From assembly GCA_034667525.1 (NCBI GenBank), contig JAXDJO010000018.1:1-64000 (forward strand): a DNA stretch of 64,000 bases. The letters are read 5' to 3'. Position 1 is the first letter of the stretch; each line of letters starts with the position of its first letter. The notes beneath the pieces were generated by a model. It was not told the origin of the DNA. It saw only the letters and a program-made list of their open reading frames with translations, and did no database searches. Below are positions 53,761 through 62,818 of the stretch, one piece after another. Origin of the DNA: DATAPE01 sp034667525 (GTDB taxonomy: Bacteria; Actinomycetota; CADDZG01; WHSQ01). Both the position numbers and the translations under genes were made by a program.

Positions 53761-54177
53761 TCAGCCGACGGGTTGCAGGATGATCACCGGGATCTGCCGG
53801 CTCGTTCGGGCCTCGTACTCGGCGAAGCCGGGATACTCCTGCTTCTGGCGTGACCATAGCCTTTCTCTCTCATCGCCCTCGGCCACGTAGGCCTTCACTT
53901 CCAAGCTGTCGGTGCCGACTTCGACCCTGGCGTCGGGATTAGCGAGCAGGTTGTGATACCAGTCGGGATTCGTGGGGGCGCCACCCCTCGATGCGAAGAT
54001 GACCAAGCGGTCCCCGTCTTTTTGATACATGACCGGATTTACCCGCTCACGCCCGCTCTTGGCCCCTTTGCTATGGACCAGTAGAAGGGGTGCACCCTCG
54101 AAGGGGCCGCCAACCTTGCCCGCGTTAGCACGGAATTCTTTGATGATCTTTTCATTGGGGCCGTCATCTTCGGGCAC
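53761..54177 (-). CDS. Deazaflavin (F420)-dependent nitroreductase family protein
   Basis: 138 residues. IIKEFRANAGKVGGPFEGAPLLLVHSKGAKSGRERVNPVMYQKDGDRLVIFASRGGAPTNPDWYHNLLANP is the diagnostic segment of the DUF385/Ddn family (split-barrel, F420H2-dependent quinone or nitro reductases), with the usual KSG and NPDWYHNL motifs. This family is largely limited to F420-producing actinobacteria and chloroflexi, and supports the taxonomic call. Probably protects against quinones or oxidative stress. Confidence 0.92.
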   Translation of the reverse strand: MPEDDGPNEKIIKEFRANAGKVGGPFEGAPLLLVHSKGAKSGRERVNPVMYQKDGDRLVIFASRGGAPTNPDWYHNLLANPDARVEVGTDSLEVKAYVAEGDERERLWSRQKQEYPGFAEYEARTSRQIPVIILQPVG

Positions 54178-54290
54178 GTCGTCTCCTACCTTTGCTGTTC
54201 CGCTGGTCCAAGGTCGATCTAGCCAAGGTTAGCGTCTCCTTTGAGGCCGCGACGTGGCAAACGACCTCCGACGCGCAGATCCGCCTCTCG

Positions 54291-55700
54291 TCACTCTTGA
54301 CGTTCCTCCTGAGTTGGTTCACTCGACGCGCTCACTCCCGTTGCCAACCGCGCGATCTCGTCCTGGAGGAATAGCCGATCGACTGGATTGGTGGCCAGAT
54401 GGAGTGCGCGCCGGTATGCATCGAGCGTCTCCTCGCGCCGATCCAGGCGACGCAGGAATGAAGCCCTCGTTGCATGCAATAGGTGGTACTCGTCCAAGCT
54501 TCCTTGTGCTGCGAGTCGATCGACTAGTTCAAGCCCCGCCGCAGGGCCGGTTGTCATCGATACCGCCACCGCCCGATTCAACTGGATGACCGGTGAGGGA
54601 TCGATCGAGATGAGCTGGTCATACAGTGCCACGATCTCGGCCCAGTCCGTCTCCTCGGCTCTGGAGGCGTCGGCGTGCACAGCAGCTATCGCGGCCTGGA
54701 TCTGGTAGGGCCCGGGATGTCCGATCGCGAGAGCTCGCGTCAAAAGGTCAAGGCCTTCATAGATCTCGTTCCCGTCCCAGCGCGTCCGGTCCTGATCGGC
54801 GAACAACATGATTCTTCCGCGATCGTCGATGCGTGCAGCCCGCCGGGAGTCTTGGAGCAGCATCAATGCGACGAGTCCCATCGGCTCGGCCTCGCCCGGC
54901 AGCAGGTCGACGAGCATCCGTCCCAGACGGATCGCATCTCCGCAGAGGTCGGCTCGTGTCAGGGTTTCGCCGGTGCTGGCCAGATAACCCTCGTTGAACA
55001 CAAGGTAGACCACTGCCAACATGGCTCCCAAGCGTTCGGGAAGCATGTCTGGCGGGGGAATAGCGATCGGGATCACGGCTTCTCTGATCTTCCGTTTCGC
55101 TCGTACCAACCTTTGCGCGACGGTCGGTTCGTTCTCCAGGAAGGCCCTGGCGATCTCTTTGGTGGTGAGTCCACCAAGAGCTCGCAGAGTCAGAGCTACC
55201 TGCGCCTCCATGGCGAGCGCGGGGTGGCAGCACGCGAACATGAGCGCCAGTCGATCGTCTGGATACTCATTCAGGGATTGGGTTTCGTTCGATCGATGAT
55301 CCTTCACCGAGTCTCCAAGTCCGCGCGCTTCGTTCTCGAGAAACGCGACTTTGTCGGCATAGCGCCGCTGCCGTCGCAGGTGGTCGATCGCTCGGTTCCG
55401 AGCGGTTGTCGTGATCCAGGCGCCGGGGTTGTCGGGTATTCCGTTCTGTGGCCACCGCTGGAGGGCGACCGCGAAGGCATCCTGCACCGCCTCCTCGGCG
55501 AGATCTATATCTCCGAGGGCGCGAGCCAGAGAGGCGACCGCCCGTCCCGACTCGAATCGGAACAGGCGGTCGACAAGATCTGCTGGGGCCTCGGCTATGG
55601 CTGCTCCTGCTCCACGACCGGGCGAACCTCGACCTTCCCTCCGTATCGAACGGATGGGATGTCGGCGGCAGCTTTGAGAGCCTCGTCGATCGTTCCGCAC
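54291..55700 (-). CDS. RNA polymerase ECF sigma factor, ECF42 type with long C-terminal domain
   Basis: About 435-469 residues. Sigma region 2: VDRLFRFESGRAVASLARALGDIDLAEEAVQDAFAVALQRWP and region 4: LTLRALGGLTTKEIARAFLENEPTVAQRLVRAKRKIREA. The C-terminal 250 residues are the DUF6596/TPR-like extension of ECF42 (VLYLVFNEGY-like LAVVYLVFNEGYLAST). No anti-sigma factor; the C-terminal domain itself is thought to control ECF42. The 5-prime end overlaps the YCII gene (stop at 55595). No ATG, GTG or TTG is in frame between 55600 and 55660; an ATA at 55598 lies behind AGGAGCAG, so the start is unresolved. The ATG at 55700 is the outer limit. Confidence 0.9.
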   Translation of the reverse strand: MRNDRRGSQSCRRHPIRSIRREGRGSPGRGAGAAIAEAPADLVDRLFRFESGRAVASLARALGDIDLAEEAVQDAFAVALQRWPQNGIPDNPGAWITTTARNRAIDHLRRQRRYADKVAFLENEARGLGDSVKDHRSNETQSLNEYPDDRLALMFACCHPALAMEAQVALTLRALGGLTTKEIARAFLENEPTVAQRLVRAKRKIREAVIPIAIPPPDMLPERLGAMLAVVYLVFNEGYLASTGETLTRADLCGDAIRLGRMLVDLLPGEAEPMGLVALMLLQDSRRAARIDDRGRIMLFADQDRTRWDGNEIYEGLDLLTRALAIGHPGPYQIQAAIAAVHADASRAEETDWAEIVALYDQLISIDPSPVIQLNRAVAVSMTTGPAAGLELVDRLAAQGSLDEYHLLHATRASFLRRLDRREETLDAYRRALHLATNPVDRLFLQDEIARLATGVSASSEPTQEERQE

Positions 55701-55951
55701 TCGATCAGGAAGAAACCTCCGAGCTGCTCCTTGGTTTCCGCGAAGGGACCATCGACTGTCAGCGTCTTGCCTCCTTGCGCGGACACCGTTGTCACTGAGG
55801 TGAGGGACAGCTCTTCCCCACCCCGGATGAGACCCCGCTCGGCGAGGCCCGCCGAATACTTGGCGTACTCCTCGTACATGGACTCTCGGGAGGCGTCATC
55901 CATCTCCGAGGCCGCCTGCGGATCGCCATAGATCAGCAATGCGTATTTCAT
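55595..55951 (-). CDS. YCII-related (DGPF) protein, ECF42 partner
   Basis: 118 residues from ATG 55951 with AAAGGAG ideally placed. MKYALLIYGDPQA, then GEELSLTSVTTVSAQGGKTLTVDGPFAETKEQLGGFFLIECGTIDEALKAA shows the DGPF signature of YCII/DUF1330-like dimers. These genes are nearly always next to ECF42 sigma factors and are their likely targets or modulators. Overlaps the sigma gene, so they form an operon. Confidence 0.92.
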   Translation of the reverse strand: MKYALLIYGDPQAASEMDDASRESMYEEYAKYSAGLAERGLIRGGEELSLTSVTTVSAQGGKTLTVDGPFAETKEQLGGFFLIECGTIDEALKAAADIPSVRYGGKVEVRPVVEQEQP

Positions 55952-56149
55952 TGCTGCTCCTTTCTGTAGGGCGGCGCCCTTCGCCACTCCTACCTTAGCG
56001 ACGAACGTCCCTTGAGAAATCGACAGCCAAGGACCCGATCTCGCGGGCCGTATTGAGGATCGGATCCTCCGGCCGCTCGAGTGATCCTTGGCGGCCGGCC
56101 ATCTAGGCGGTGCCCGAGGGTCAGGCCGATGCGGGCGGTCCAAGAAGCA

Positions 56150-56533
56150 GATCCATCAGAAGTTTTTCGCCCGGCTAACCGGCGTCAAGGTCCAGAAGCC
56201 CAATCACTTCAGTTTCCCCGCGGCCCGAGACGTTCACCGATCTGCGTACGTGGATCATTGCTCAGCAGCACCTCGAGTGTTTTCGACACCGCCTTTCTTG
56301 CCGCGGTGCGAGAGCTCGCCCACCAAGGGATGCCGCGCGCCTCTCAGATCATGGCGCAGATCGCCACCAACGAGGCCGAGCACCGAGTCCCTGCTCGCGA
56401 GGTGGCATCCGGCGCGGGCTTCACGACCCTCTCTGACATCAATCCTGGAGCCAGCGGCACCGTCCCGACCAGCCCGGGGGAGGAGGCGACGCCTGAGTCT
56501 GGTCTAATAGTTTTCACGCTCGGGCCTGCATAG
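56150..56533 (+). pseudogene. Ferritin-like domain (Ferritin_2) relic
   Basis: Two frames hold connected pieces: KFFARLTGVKVQKPNHFSFP (about 56159-56220) and, after a shift near 56270, VFDTAFLAAVRELAHQGMPRASQ and IMAQIATNEAEHRVPAREV, with the ferritin-like NEAEHR metal helix. Family proteins have about 200-300 residues; the N-terminal half is missing. Not functional as read. The stretch 55952-56149 shows only the promoter side of the YCII gene. Confidence 0.4.
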
Positions 56534-56641
56534 ACGAGGGGCTGTGGCCACCGCGTGGACACTGCCGAATCGGCCCCCTGGATCCATGACCCGCGGGGAG
56601 CCTGGTTAAAGTTCCCCCAGGGCGAGGTCGATGCATTGAGG

Positions 56642-57946
56642 ATGAAGTCGTCGGCAACGCTGGTGAAATGGCTCAGACCAGAGAGCGTCGCCCTGGCTTT
56701 TGGCCCCACGCGCAGATCAGGGACCGAACGTCTACTCGCCGTAAGCACCGTTCTATTTATCTTTGTCTTCGCTCTGCGCTTCCTACTGGTCAGCCCGCAC
56801 GACCTGGTACTTCTGTTCTGTGTGGTGCCCATCGCTCTTGTGGCTATCGCGCTCGGCACGGTCGGGGGCCTAGCGGCCGCCATCTTTACCTACGGGGTCT
56901 TTGTCGCTTGGGTGATCATCACGGGAGCGGACGTGGATCCTCTTGCCCACATCTCGCGGGCATTGTCCTTCTGCTCGATCGGAGTGCTGGTCGGCTACTT
57001 CACGACACAGGCAAGGTTGTTAGAAGAACAGAGCACCCGCTGGTTCGAGCTTTCCCTGGATATCAATGCTGCCGCGGGCCTGGATGGCTACTGGAAACGC
57101 GTCAACCCAGCCTTTCTCCAGACTCTGGGCTATGCAGAACAAGAACTTCTGGGTCAGCCTTTTCTTAACTTCGTCCACCCCGAGGATCGTCAAAGCACAA
57201 CAGAGGCGGCTGCCAAGCTCGCCTTAGGCGTTGACATTGTGGGCTTTCAGAATCGCTATCGAGCCAAGGACGGCTCTTATCACTGGATCGAATGGGCGTG
57301 TCGGACGGTCCTCTCGGAGGGGCTCATCTACGCATCCGGAAAAGATGTCACGGTAAGGAAAGAGCTCGAGCACCAGCTTCGACATCTAGCTCAGCACGAC
57401 TCACTTACCGGACTGTTCAATCGGCGACGTTTCGATGAGGAGTTGTCCCGACAACTTGCTCATGTAACCCGCCACCACTCCTCAGCGGCATTGTTCATCA
57501 TGGATCTGGATCACTTCAAGCTTGTGAACGACACCTACGGACATGCGACGGGTGACGATGTCCTGAGAACCGTCGGTGACATACTGCGCCGGAGCCTTCG
57601 TGCCTCCGATGTGGCTGCGCGGCTGGGGGGTGACGAGTTCGCCGTGATCCTGGATGAGGGCTCGGCGGAAGCCGAGGTGACGGCTGGCAAACTCATCGGA
57701 GCCATGCGAGAGAGCTTTGCCAACAACGAGGCGGCTGCCTCGCCCAGCCTCAGCATCGGGATAGCTCTGGTCGATCCGACGATCTCACATTTGCCAGGGA
57801 CTGTGATGCACCGAGCGGATCAAGCGATGTACAACGCCAAGTGGCAGGGTGGCGACAGCTATTCCTTCTACACAGAAGTCAATCCTGATGATTCTTTGAT
57901 GACTGAAAGAGGGCCCTACGACGTTTCGAAGCTAGAGCGCGACTGA
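56642..57946 (+). CDS. Membrane PAS-GGDEF diguanylate cyclase
   Basis: 434 residues from ATG 56642 (GTG 56555 would add 29). Four helices (about 31-51, 55-71, 75-94, 103-121) in a DUF4118-like arrangement, PAS domain at 131-243 (FQNRYRAKDGSYHWIEWACR), and GGDEF domain with HDSLTGLFNRR, MDLDHFKLVNDTYGH and active GGDEF at 329-333. The inhibitory RxxD site is intact (RASD, 320-323). It should make c-di-GMP from GTP at the membrane with product inhibition. Neighbours are a hybrid kinase and an HD-GYP protein, a complete local c-di-GMP circuit. Confidence 0.9.
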   Translation: MKSSATLVKWLRPESVALAFGPTRRSGTERLLAVSTVLFIFVFALRFLLVSPHDLVLLFCVVPIALVAIALGTVGGLAAAIFTYGVFVAWVIITGADVDPLAHISRALSFCSIGVLVGYFTTQARLLEEQSTRWFELSLDINAAAGLDGYWKRVNPAFLQTLGYAEQELLGQPFLNFVHPEDRQSTTEAAAKLALGVDIVGFQNRYRAKDGSYHWIEWACRTVLSEGLIYASGKDVTVRKELEHQLRHLAQHDSLTGLFNRRRFDEELSRQLAHVTRHHSSAALFIMDLDHFKLVNDTYGHATGDDVLRTVGDILRRSLRASDVAARLGGDEFAVILDEGSAEAEVTAGKLIGAMRESFANNEAAASPSLSIGIALVDPTISHLPGTVMHRADQAMYNAKWQGGDSYSFYTEVNPDDSLMTERGPYDVSKLERD

Positions 57947-58076
57947 CGGCCGACCATTTTGCGGTGGACAAGGCTCTTCTTCAAGTTGCCGTCGGCGTCC
58001 CCCGATAGATGAACATGAGGATCTACAGGGGGCAAACCCAAGCTCGGCGGCTCCCGGGGCTCCAGGGGCGAGGACC

Positions 58077-60617
58077 GTGAGGGCCGTGGTCGTTGGGAGG
58101 CTTGCGAAGCTCTCGATCCCTCGGATCACCGGCCTCTTCGCATTGCTGACGCTGGTGCCGCTGCTGTTACTGGCGTTCTCCAGTGTTCGGCTGTCCACCG
58201 ACGCCGTTCAGATGCAGGTCAACGCAAGGTTGCGAGGAGCGGCCTCCAACGGAGCCGCGTACGTGGGATCCGAGATGAAAAGCCTGTCCGAGCTCGTGAC
58301 TTCCTATGCGGACCGACCTAATCTACGCCAGGCGCTGGAATCGGGGCGGCCAAGCCTGCACGCGACCCGGACGATCGCACACAACCTGCGGCAGTTACGC
58401 AGCTCGCGACGCGGCATCGCAACTACCTTTATTACCGACGCGTCGGGGCGCTTGATCGATGTGCGCCCGAAGACACCCATGATCATCGGTAGGGACTTCA
58501 GCTTCCGAGACTGGTATCAGGGTGTCACGGCCCTGGCGGACCCTTATGTGTCTGACGCTTATCGCACGGCAGCGCGAGGTCATTTGCTGGTTGTGGCGGC
58601 GGCGTCCCCGGTTCGCGCAGTCCTCGCTCACGGGGGCCAGGGAAAGACGGTTGCTCTTCTGGTCGCTGCGTACGACCTGAACACCATCGATACTCTTAGT
58701 CAAAGCTTCCTCTCGCGCGACGGCCTGGCTCTCACGGTCACCGACCAGCGGGGCACCGTCGTCGCCGGTCCCAGATCTTCCACCTCGAGCCTCGTATCCG
58801 ACAAAGGTGCACTTCCGGTTGCGGCCGCTTTGGCGGGGAAATCCGGTGTTGTCCAAGCCGCCCGCAAGAACGACCCCGTCACTGCCTACGCTCCGATCCC
58901 CGGCATCGGCTGGGCGGCAACGGTGGAGATCTCTGGTCACGCCGCCAATGCCGCCGGGTCGCGGTTGCGATTCGCCGTCCTGGCGATCTCCGCTCTACTC
59001 GCGATAGTTCTTTCGGCTGGACTCGTCCTCTTGGTTCTGACTCTGAGAGAGCGCCGCCGTATCGAGCAGCGCCTGAGGGCGAGCGAGGGCACCGCCCGAT
59101 CGATCATCGACGCGGCGGGGCAGGCGTTCATAACCACGGATGAAGGCGGCGTACTGACGGGGTGGAACCGACGGGCCGAAGACACTTTTGGCTGGACCAG
59201 GGAAGAAGTGATCGGACGACAAACCTCTGAAGTGATTCGGATCTCCTACGCCGACGAAACCACAGAACGAAGCCTGACCGATCTATTCGCCGACGAGAGC
59301 GGTGCTCTCAAGGATCGCAAGATCGACGTCATGGCCCATCATCGAGATGGTGGCCGCTTCCCTGCAAGCGTCACCATTTGGTCCGTGCTCGTGGAAGACC
59401 GCTGCAGCTTTAGCGCTTTCGTGGAAGACATCACGGAGAGAAAGGCTGCCGAGCATGAGATACGCGTCGCACAGAAGGCCGCCGAGGAAGCCAGCCTCGC
59501 CAAGAGCGATTTCTTGTCGCGGGTGAGCCACGAGCTGCGTACGCCGCTCAACGCGATTCTTGGATTCGGACAGTTGCTGGAGATGGACAAGCTCGGTCCC
59601 GAGCAGAAAGAGAGCGTGCATGAGATCGTGAGAGGAGGGCGTCACCTTCTCGAGCTGATCAACGAGGTGCTGGACATCTCTCGCATCGAGACTGGCCAAT
59701 TGAGCCTGTCGCTAGAACCGGTGCTCGTGGATCACGTCATAGGAGAGTGCATATCGTTGGTGACACCCCTCGCCTCCCAGCGTTCGATCACGCTCGATCA
59801 GGTGGTAGCGAGAGAAGGACTCCATGTTGCTGCCGATCGCCAGCGATTGAAGCAGGTTGTGCTCAACCTGCTGTCGAACGCGATCAAGTACAACATCGAC
59901 GGGGGAACTGTGACGGTCTCCACCAGGGAAATGGATCCAGAGGTAGAGGTAACTGTGACCGACACAGGCTTGGGTATTCCCGCCGCCCGGCTCCAGCGAC
60001 TCTTCATCCCCTTTGACCGTCTCGGGGCCGAGCGCACCGAGGTCGAAGGCACCGGGCTCGGACTCTCGCTGACCAAGAACTTGGTCGAAGCAATGGGGGG
60101 CGAGCTGCAGGTCGTGAGCGACGTGGGGCGGGGCACAACCTTTACCCTGCAACTGCCGCCGGCCGATGATCCCGGCGTCAGCGAGCCCTACGCCACCGTG
60201 GCTGCTGAGACTCGTTCGGAACGAGCACTTCGCACGATCCTCTACATCGAAGACAACCTTTCGAATGTAAAGCTCGTCGGGCGTGCTCTACAGCGGCGTT
60301 CAGATATCAAGCTGCTGACAGCAGTCCAGGGCAGCATCGGGATAGAGTTCGCACGCACCCATCGTCCCGACCTGATCCTCCTCGACCTTCATCTCCCCGA
60401 TACCACCGGTGCTGAGGTTCTGGATGAGCTGCGGCGTGATCCCCGGACCGCGACGATTCCGGTGGTGATCGTGAGCGCGGATGCGACCTCAGGTCAGATC
60501 GAGCGCCTGCTCGTAGAGGGGGCCGATGCTTACCTAACGAAGCCGATCGAACTCGCGACATTGTTCACTACGATTGACTCCTTTATCTCCGAAGCGCAAC
60601 CAGAGCGGGTTTCGTGA
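58077..60617 (+). CDS. Hybrid sensor histidine kinase (dCACHE-PAS-HisKA-HATPase-REC)
   Basis: 846 residues from GTG 58077. Helix 1 at 15-37, an extracellular double-Cache-type sensor at 40-285 (FITDASGRLIDVRPKT, FSFRDWYQGV), helix 2 at 298-322, PAS at 335-455, HisKA with phosphoacceptor H485 (SHELRTPLNAIL), HATPase with N601, DTGLGIP (629-635) and GTGLGL (658-663), then a C-terminal receiver at 719-838 with D770 and K822. All catalytic residues intact. It senses a small extracellular ligand and can pass phosphate to its own receiver. The stop overlaps the next gene's GTG start. Confidence 0.93.
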   Translation: MRAVVVGRLAKLSIPRITGLFALLTLVPLLLLAFSSVRLSTDAVQMQVNARLRGAASNGAAYVGSEMKSLSELVTSYADRPNLRQALESGRPSLHATRTIAHNLRQLRSSRRGIATTFITDASGRLIDVRPKTPMIIGRDFSFRDWYQGVTALADPYVSDAYRTAARGHLLVVAAASPVRAVLAHGGQGKTVALLVAAYDLNTIDTLSQSFLSRDGLALTVTDQRGTVVAGPRSSTSSLVSDKGALPVAAALAGKSGVVQAARKNDPVTAYAPIPGIGWAATVEISGHAANAAGSRLRFAVLAISALLAIVLSAGLVLLVLTLRERRRIEQRLRASEGTARSIIDAAGQAFITTDEGGVLTGWNRRAEDTFGWTREEVIGRQTSEVIRISYADETTERSLTDLFADESGALKDRKIDVMAHHRDGGRFPASVTIWSVLVEDRCSFSAFVEDITERKAAEHEIRVAQKAAEEASLAKSDFLSRVSHELRTPLNAILGFGQLLEMDKLGPEQKESVHEIVRGGRHLLELINEVLDISRIETGQLSLSLEPVLVDHVIGECISLVTPLASQRSITLDQVVAREGLHVAADRQRLKQVVLNLLSNAIKYNIDGGTVTVSTREMDPEVEVTVTDTGLGIPAARLQRLFIPFDRLGAERTEVEGTGLGLSLTKNLVEAMGGELQVVSDVGRGTTFTLQLPPADDPGVSEPYATVAAETRSERALRTILYIEDNLSNVKLVGRALQRRSDIKLLTAVQGSIGIEFARTHRPDLILLDLHLPDTTGAEVLDELRRDPRTATIPVVIVSADATSGQIERLLVEGADAYLTKPIELATLFTTIDSFISEAQPERVS

Positions 60618-60826
60618 TGCAACCCATCGTCACCGCTGAGGATCGAACGCGATTGCGCCATGCAGTCAACAATCAGGTGGGCATCATCACTGGTTATCTG
60701 CAGCTGCTGCCCTTCGAGAACCTCAGTGAGGAAGATCAGGACAGCATCAAGGAGATCATGGCGGCCGCTCAAGCGATAAGGGTCCTCTTGAACGGATTCG
60801 TTAGCGGAGAGGTACCTGAGGCATGA
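60614..60826 (+). CDS. Stand-alone DHp/phosphotransfer-like mini-protein
   Basis: 70 residues from GTG 60614 (overlap GTGA with the kinase) or ATG 60617. Two predicted helices: TRLRHAVNNQVGIITGYLQLL and SEEDQDSIKEIMAAAQAIRVLLNGFV. The first resembles the phosphoacceptor helix of histidine kinases (H16 in RHAVNNQ, cf. H-x-LNNxL-x-x-I-x-GY), the second the returning helix of the four-helix dimer. No ATPase domain. It could be a small phosphotransfer protein or dimer partner between the hybrid kinase and the following receiver. Its stop overlaps the HD-GYP start (ATGA). Identification as DHp-like is inference. Confidence 0.65.
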   Translation: MMQPIVTAEDRTRLRHAVNNQVGIITGYLQLLPFENLSEEDQDSIKEIMAAAQAIRVLLNGFVSGEVPEA

Positions 60827-61878
60827 GTGCTGGCTTGCTTCAAGCGTGCATCTTGATAATCGATGATCTGCCGCAAAACGTCAGGTTGCTCGAGCGGGTA
60901 CTACGCAAAAGTGGCTATTACGAGATTCACACTCTGACAGACTCCCGACTCGCTATCGATGTGGTCGCACGAATCTCGCCCGATCTGATCCTCCTCGATC
61001 TCGAGATGCCACATTTCAGTGGTTTCGACGTGATGGATCAGCTGCGTCCTTACGTGGCCGCCAAAGGCTACCTTCCGATCCTTGTCCTGACTGCGGATGC
61101 CGATCCCGAAGCAAAGCGGCGAGCTCTGTCGTACGGAGCGAAGGACTTTCTCACCAAGCCCTTCGATCATGAAGAAGTCCTGTTGCGGATCAAGAACATG
61201 CTTGAGACAGGCGACCTTCATGCCAAGTTGAAGAGGCAGAACGATGTGCTCGATCACAAAGTGCGGGAGCGAACTATGGAGTTGGAGGACGCCCGTGTAG
61301 AAATCCTGATGCGCCTCGCCATCGCTGCAGAGTTCCGAGACGACGACACCGGCCAGCACACCAAACGAGTAGGGGCGACTGCCGCCCTGATCGCCGAGGA
61401 GTTGATGCTTCCGCCGGACGAGGTCGAGCTTTTGCGTCTTGCTGCACCGCTACATGACGTCGGAAAGATCGGCATCGCCGACAGCATCTTGCTGAAGCCT
61501 GGCAGGCTAAGGGAGGACGAGTTTGAGGTAATGAAGCGTCATACCCTGCTCGGTGCGTTGATCCTGTCCGGAAGCAAGGTCAAGTTACTGCGGCGCGCTG
61601 AAGAGATTGCTAGAACCCATCACGAACGGTGGGCCGGTGGCGGCTATCCGCTCGGAGCGGTTGGCGAGGACATTCCGCTTTCGGGTCGCATCGTCGCCGT
61701 GGCGGATGTCTTTGACGCCCTCACTCACGAGCGGCCATACAAGGCAGCGTGGCCGGTTGAGGATGCTGTTGCAGAGATCCTGCACCAGCGAGGGAGACAG
61801 TTCGATCCGGACGTCGTGGACGCCTTTCTGAGGGCCCTGGAGCTCTCTCCGCGTCCGTTCGAGCCTTTGCTCGTCTGA
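60823..61878 (+). CDS. Response regulator with HD-GYP c-di-GMP phosphodiesterase
   Basis: 351 residues. Receiver (1-125): DD at 14-15, phosphoacceptor D59 (LLDLEMP), K112 (LTKPF). A coiled-coil linker (130-165) leads to an HD-GYP domain with H211-D212 (HDVGKIGIAD), H240 (MKRHTLLG), H266/H267 and the GYP signature GGGYP (272-276), D295. All metal ligands present. It should hydrolyse c-di-GMP to pGpG/GMP when phosphorylated; RpfG-like. Ends the operon with the hybrid kinase and the mini-DHp protein. Confidence 0.93.
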   Translation: MSAGLLQACILIIDDLPQNVRLLERVLRKSGYYEIHTLTDSRLAIDVVARISPDLILLDLEMPHFSGFDVMDQLRPYVAAKGYLPILVLTADADPEAKRRALSYGAKDFLTKPFDHEEVLLRIKNMLETGDLHAKLKRQNDVLDHKVRERTMELEDARVEILMRLAIAAEFRDDDTGQHTKRVGATAALIAEELMLPPDEVELLRLAAPLHDVGKIGIADSILLKPGRLREDEFEVMKRHTLLGALILSGSKVKLLRRAEEIARTHHERWAGGGYPLGAVGEDIPLSGRIVAVADVFDALTHERPYKAAWPVEDAVAEILHQRGRQFDPDVVDAFLRALELSPRPFEPLLV

Positions 61879-61933
61879 CCGGGAGATTGGAAGTCACTCC
61901 AGCGTGATCAACTAGAAAGACACGATCGGCGTT

Positions 61934-62818
61934 TCAGCGGAGCAGCCAACTCAGCAAAGCCTGGGGCGCCATACCGTTGACTCGGTCGCAGTAGTGAGCC
62001 AGCTCACTTTCGGTCAGGAGCTCCCGACCCGAACCGCTGGTACCGCGGCGGAAGAAGGCCGCTGGGTTCTTGAGGATGCCAGAGGGGTTAGGAGCGAGCC
62101 TTTCGGCGCGGGAACGCATGGTGGTGAAGGTCGCAGCGTTAATCAGTGTGGGCCACAAGGGTGCCGGAACCGCGATGCTCAGCAGGCGGGCAAGCCTTCG
62201 CATCTCGCCCTCCAGGTCGAGCAGCAGATCGTCGTAATGCACCAGAACGACATTTGATCGCCCGCGTCGATCCCAAGCGTCCGAGAGGTGCCACATCACG
62301 CCTGAAAGAGAATCCATCTCGTCCAGAGGCGACGCGTCCTCCTCGATCCATTCCAGCAGCCATTCACGAACCGGCGCTCGCTCTTGGCGTGATCCCGATT
62401 CTGTCTGGCCCGTCAGCTGCCGAACACGCGCGCGATTGAGATTGTCGCCCTGGTGATAGAGGGACACCGCCATATCAAGAGGATCGCGCGCCACGACCAT
62501 ATAGGTGACGCGCTCATCGAAGGGGATTCCATCGAGTGGCGTGTGCGTCTTGATGAATCGGCGGTGTTGTTGCGCTTCGAGTCGCCGGTAGACCTCCTCC
62601 TTCGGAGTGATCAGCGCGTCAAGCCATGGCGATAACGTCGCCAATGGGGCGGGGGGATCGGGAACTTGGAAGATAAGCAGGGCACAGATCATCTGAAGCC
62701 AGGTCGTGCCGCTCTTCGACCGTGTACTGATGACGATATCGCCCCGCCGGAAGGGAAAGCCATTCCACCGGCCACTGTCTTCGTCGGGCGACACGTACCT
62801 CAGAGGTGCTTTGGACAC
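61934..62818 (-). CDS. PAPS-dependent sulfotransferase (Sulfotransfer_1 type)
   Basis: 294 residues. PAPS-binding SKSGTTWLQM (about 34-43), IKTHTPLDGIPFD, the 3-prime phosphate site VARDPLDMAVSLYHQ, and the C-terminal FFRRGTSGSG corresponding to the FRKGxxGDW motif. Second sulfotransferase of the window and more like the cytosolic aryl/alkyl (SULT-like) group. It probably sulfates a small alcohol, phenol or lipid. Intact, monocistronic, convergent with the HD-GYP gene. Confidence 0.9.
   Translation of the reverse strand: MSKAPLRYVSPDEDSGRWNGFPFRRGDIVISTRSKSGTTWLQMICALLIFQVPDPPAPLATLSPWLDALITPKEEVYRRLEAQQHRRFIKTHTPLDGIPFDERVTYMVVARDPLDMAVSLYHQGDNLNRARVRQLTGQTESGSRQERAPVREWLLEWIEEDASPLDEMDSLSGVMWHLSDAWDRRGRSNVVLVHYDDLLLDLEGEMRRLARLLSIAVPAPLWPTLINAATFTTMRSRAERLAPNPSGILKNPAAFFRRGTSGSGRELLTESELAHYCDRVNGMAPQALLSWLLR

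Noticed and set aside
54675..55931. 418-codon plus frame opposite the ECF42 sigma factor
   Set aside because: Antisense shadow; the minus strand has complete sigma and YCII domains.
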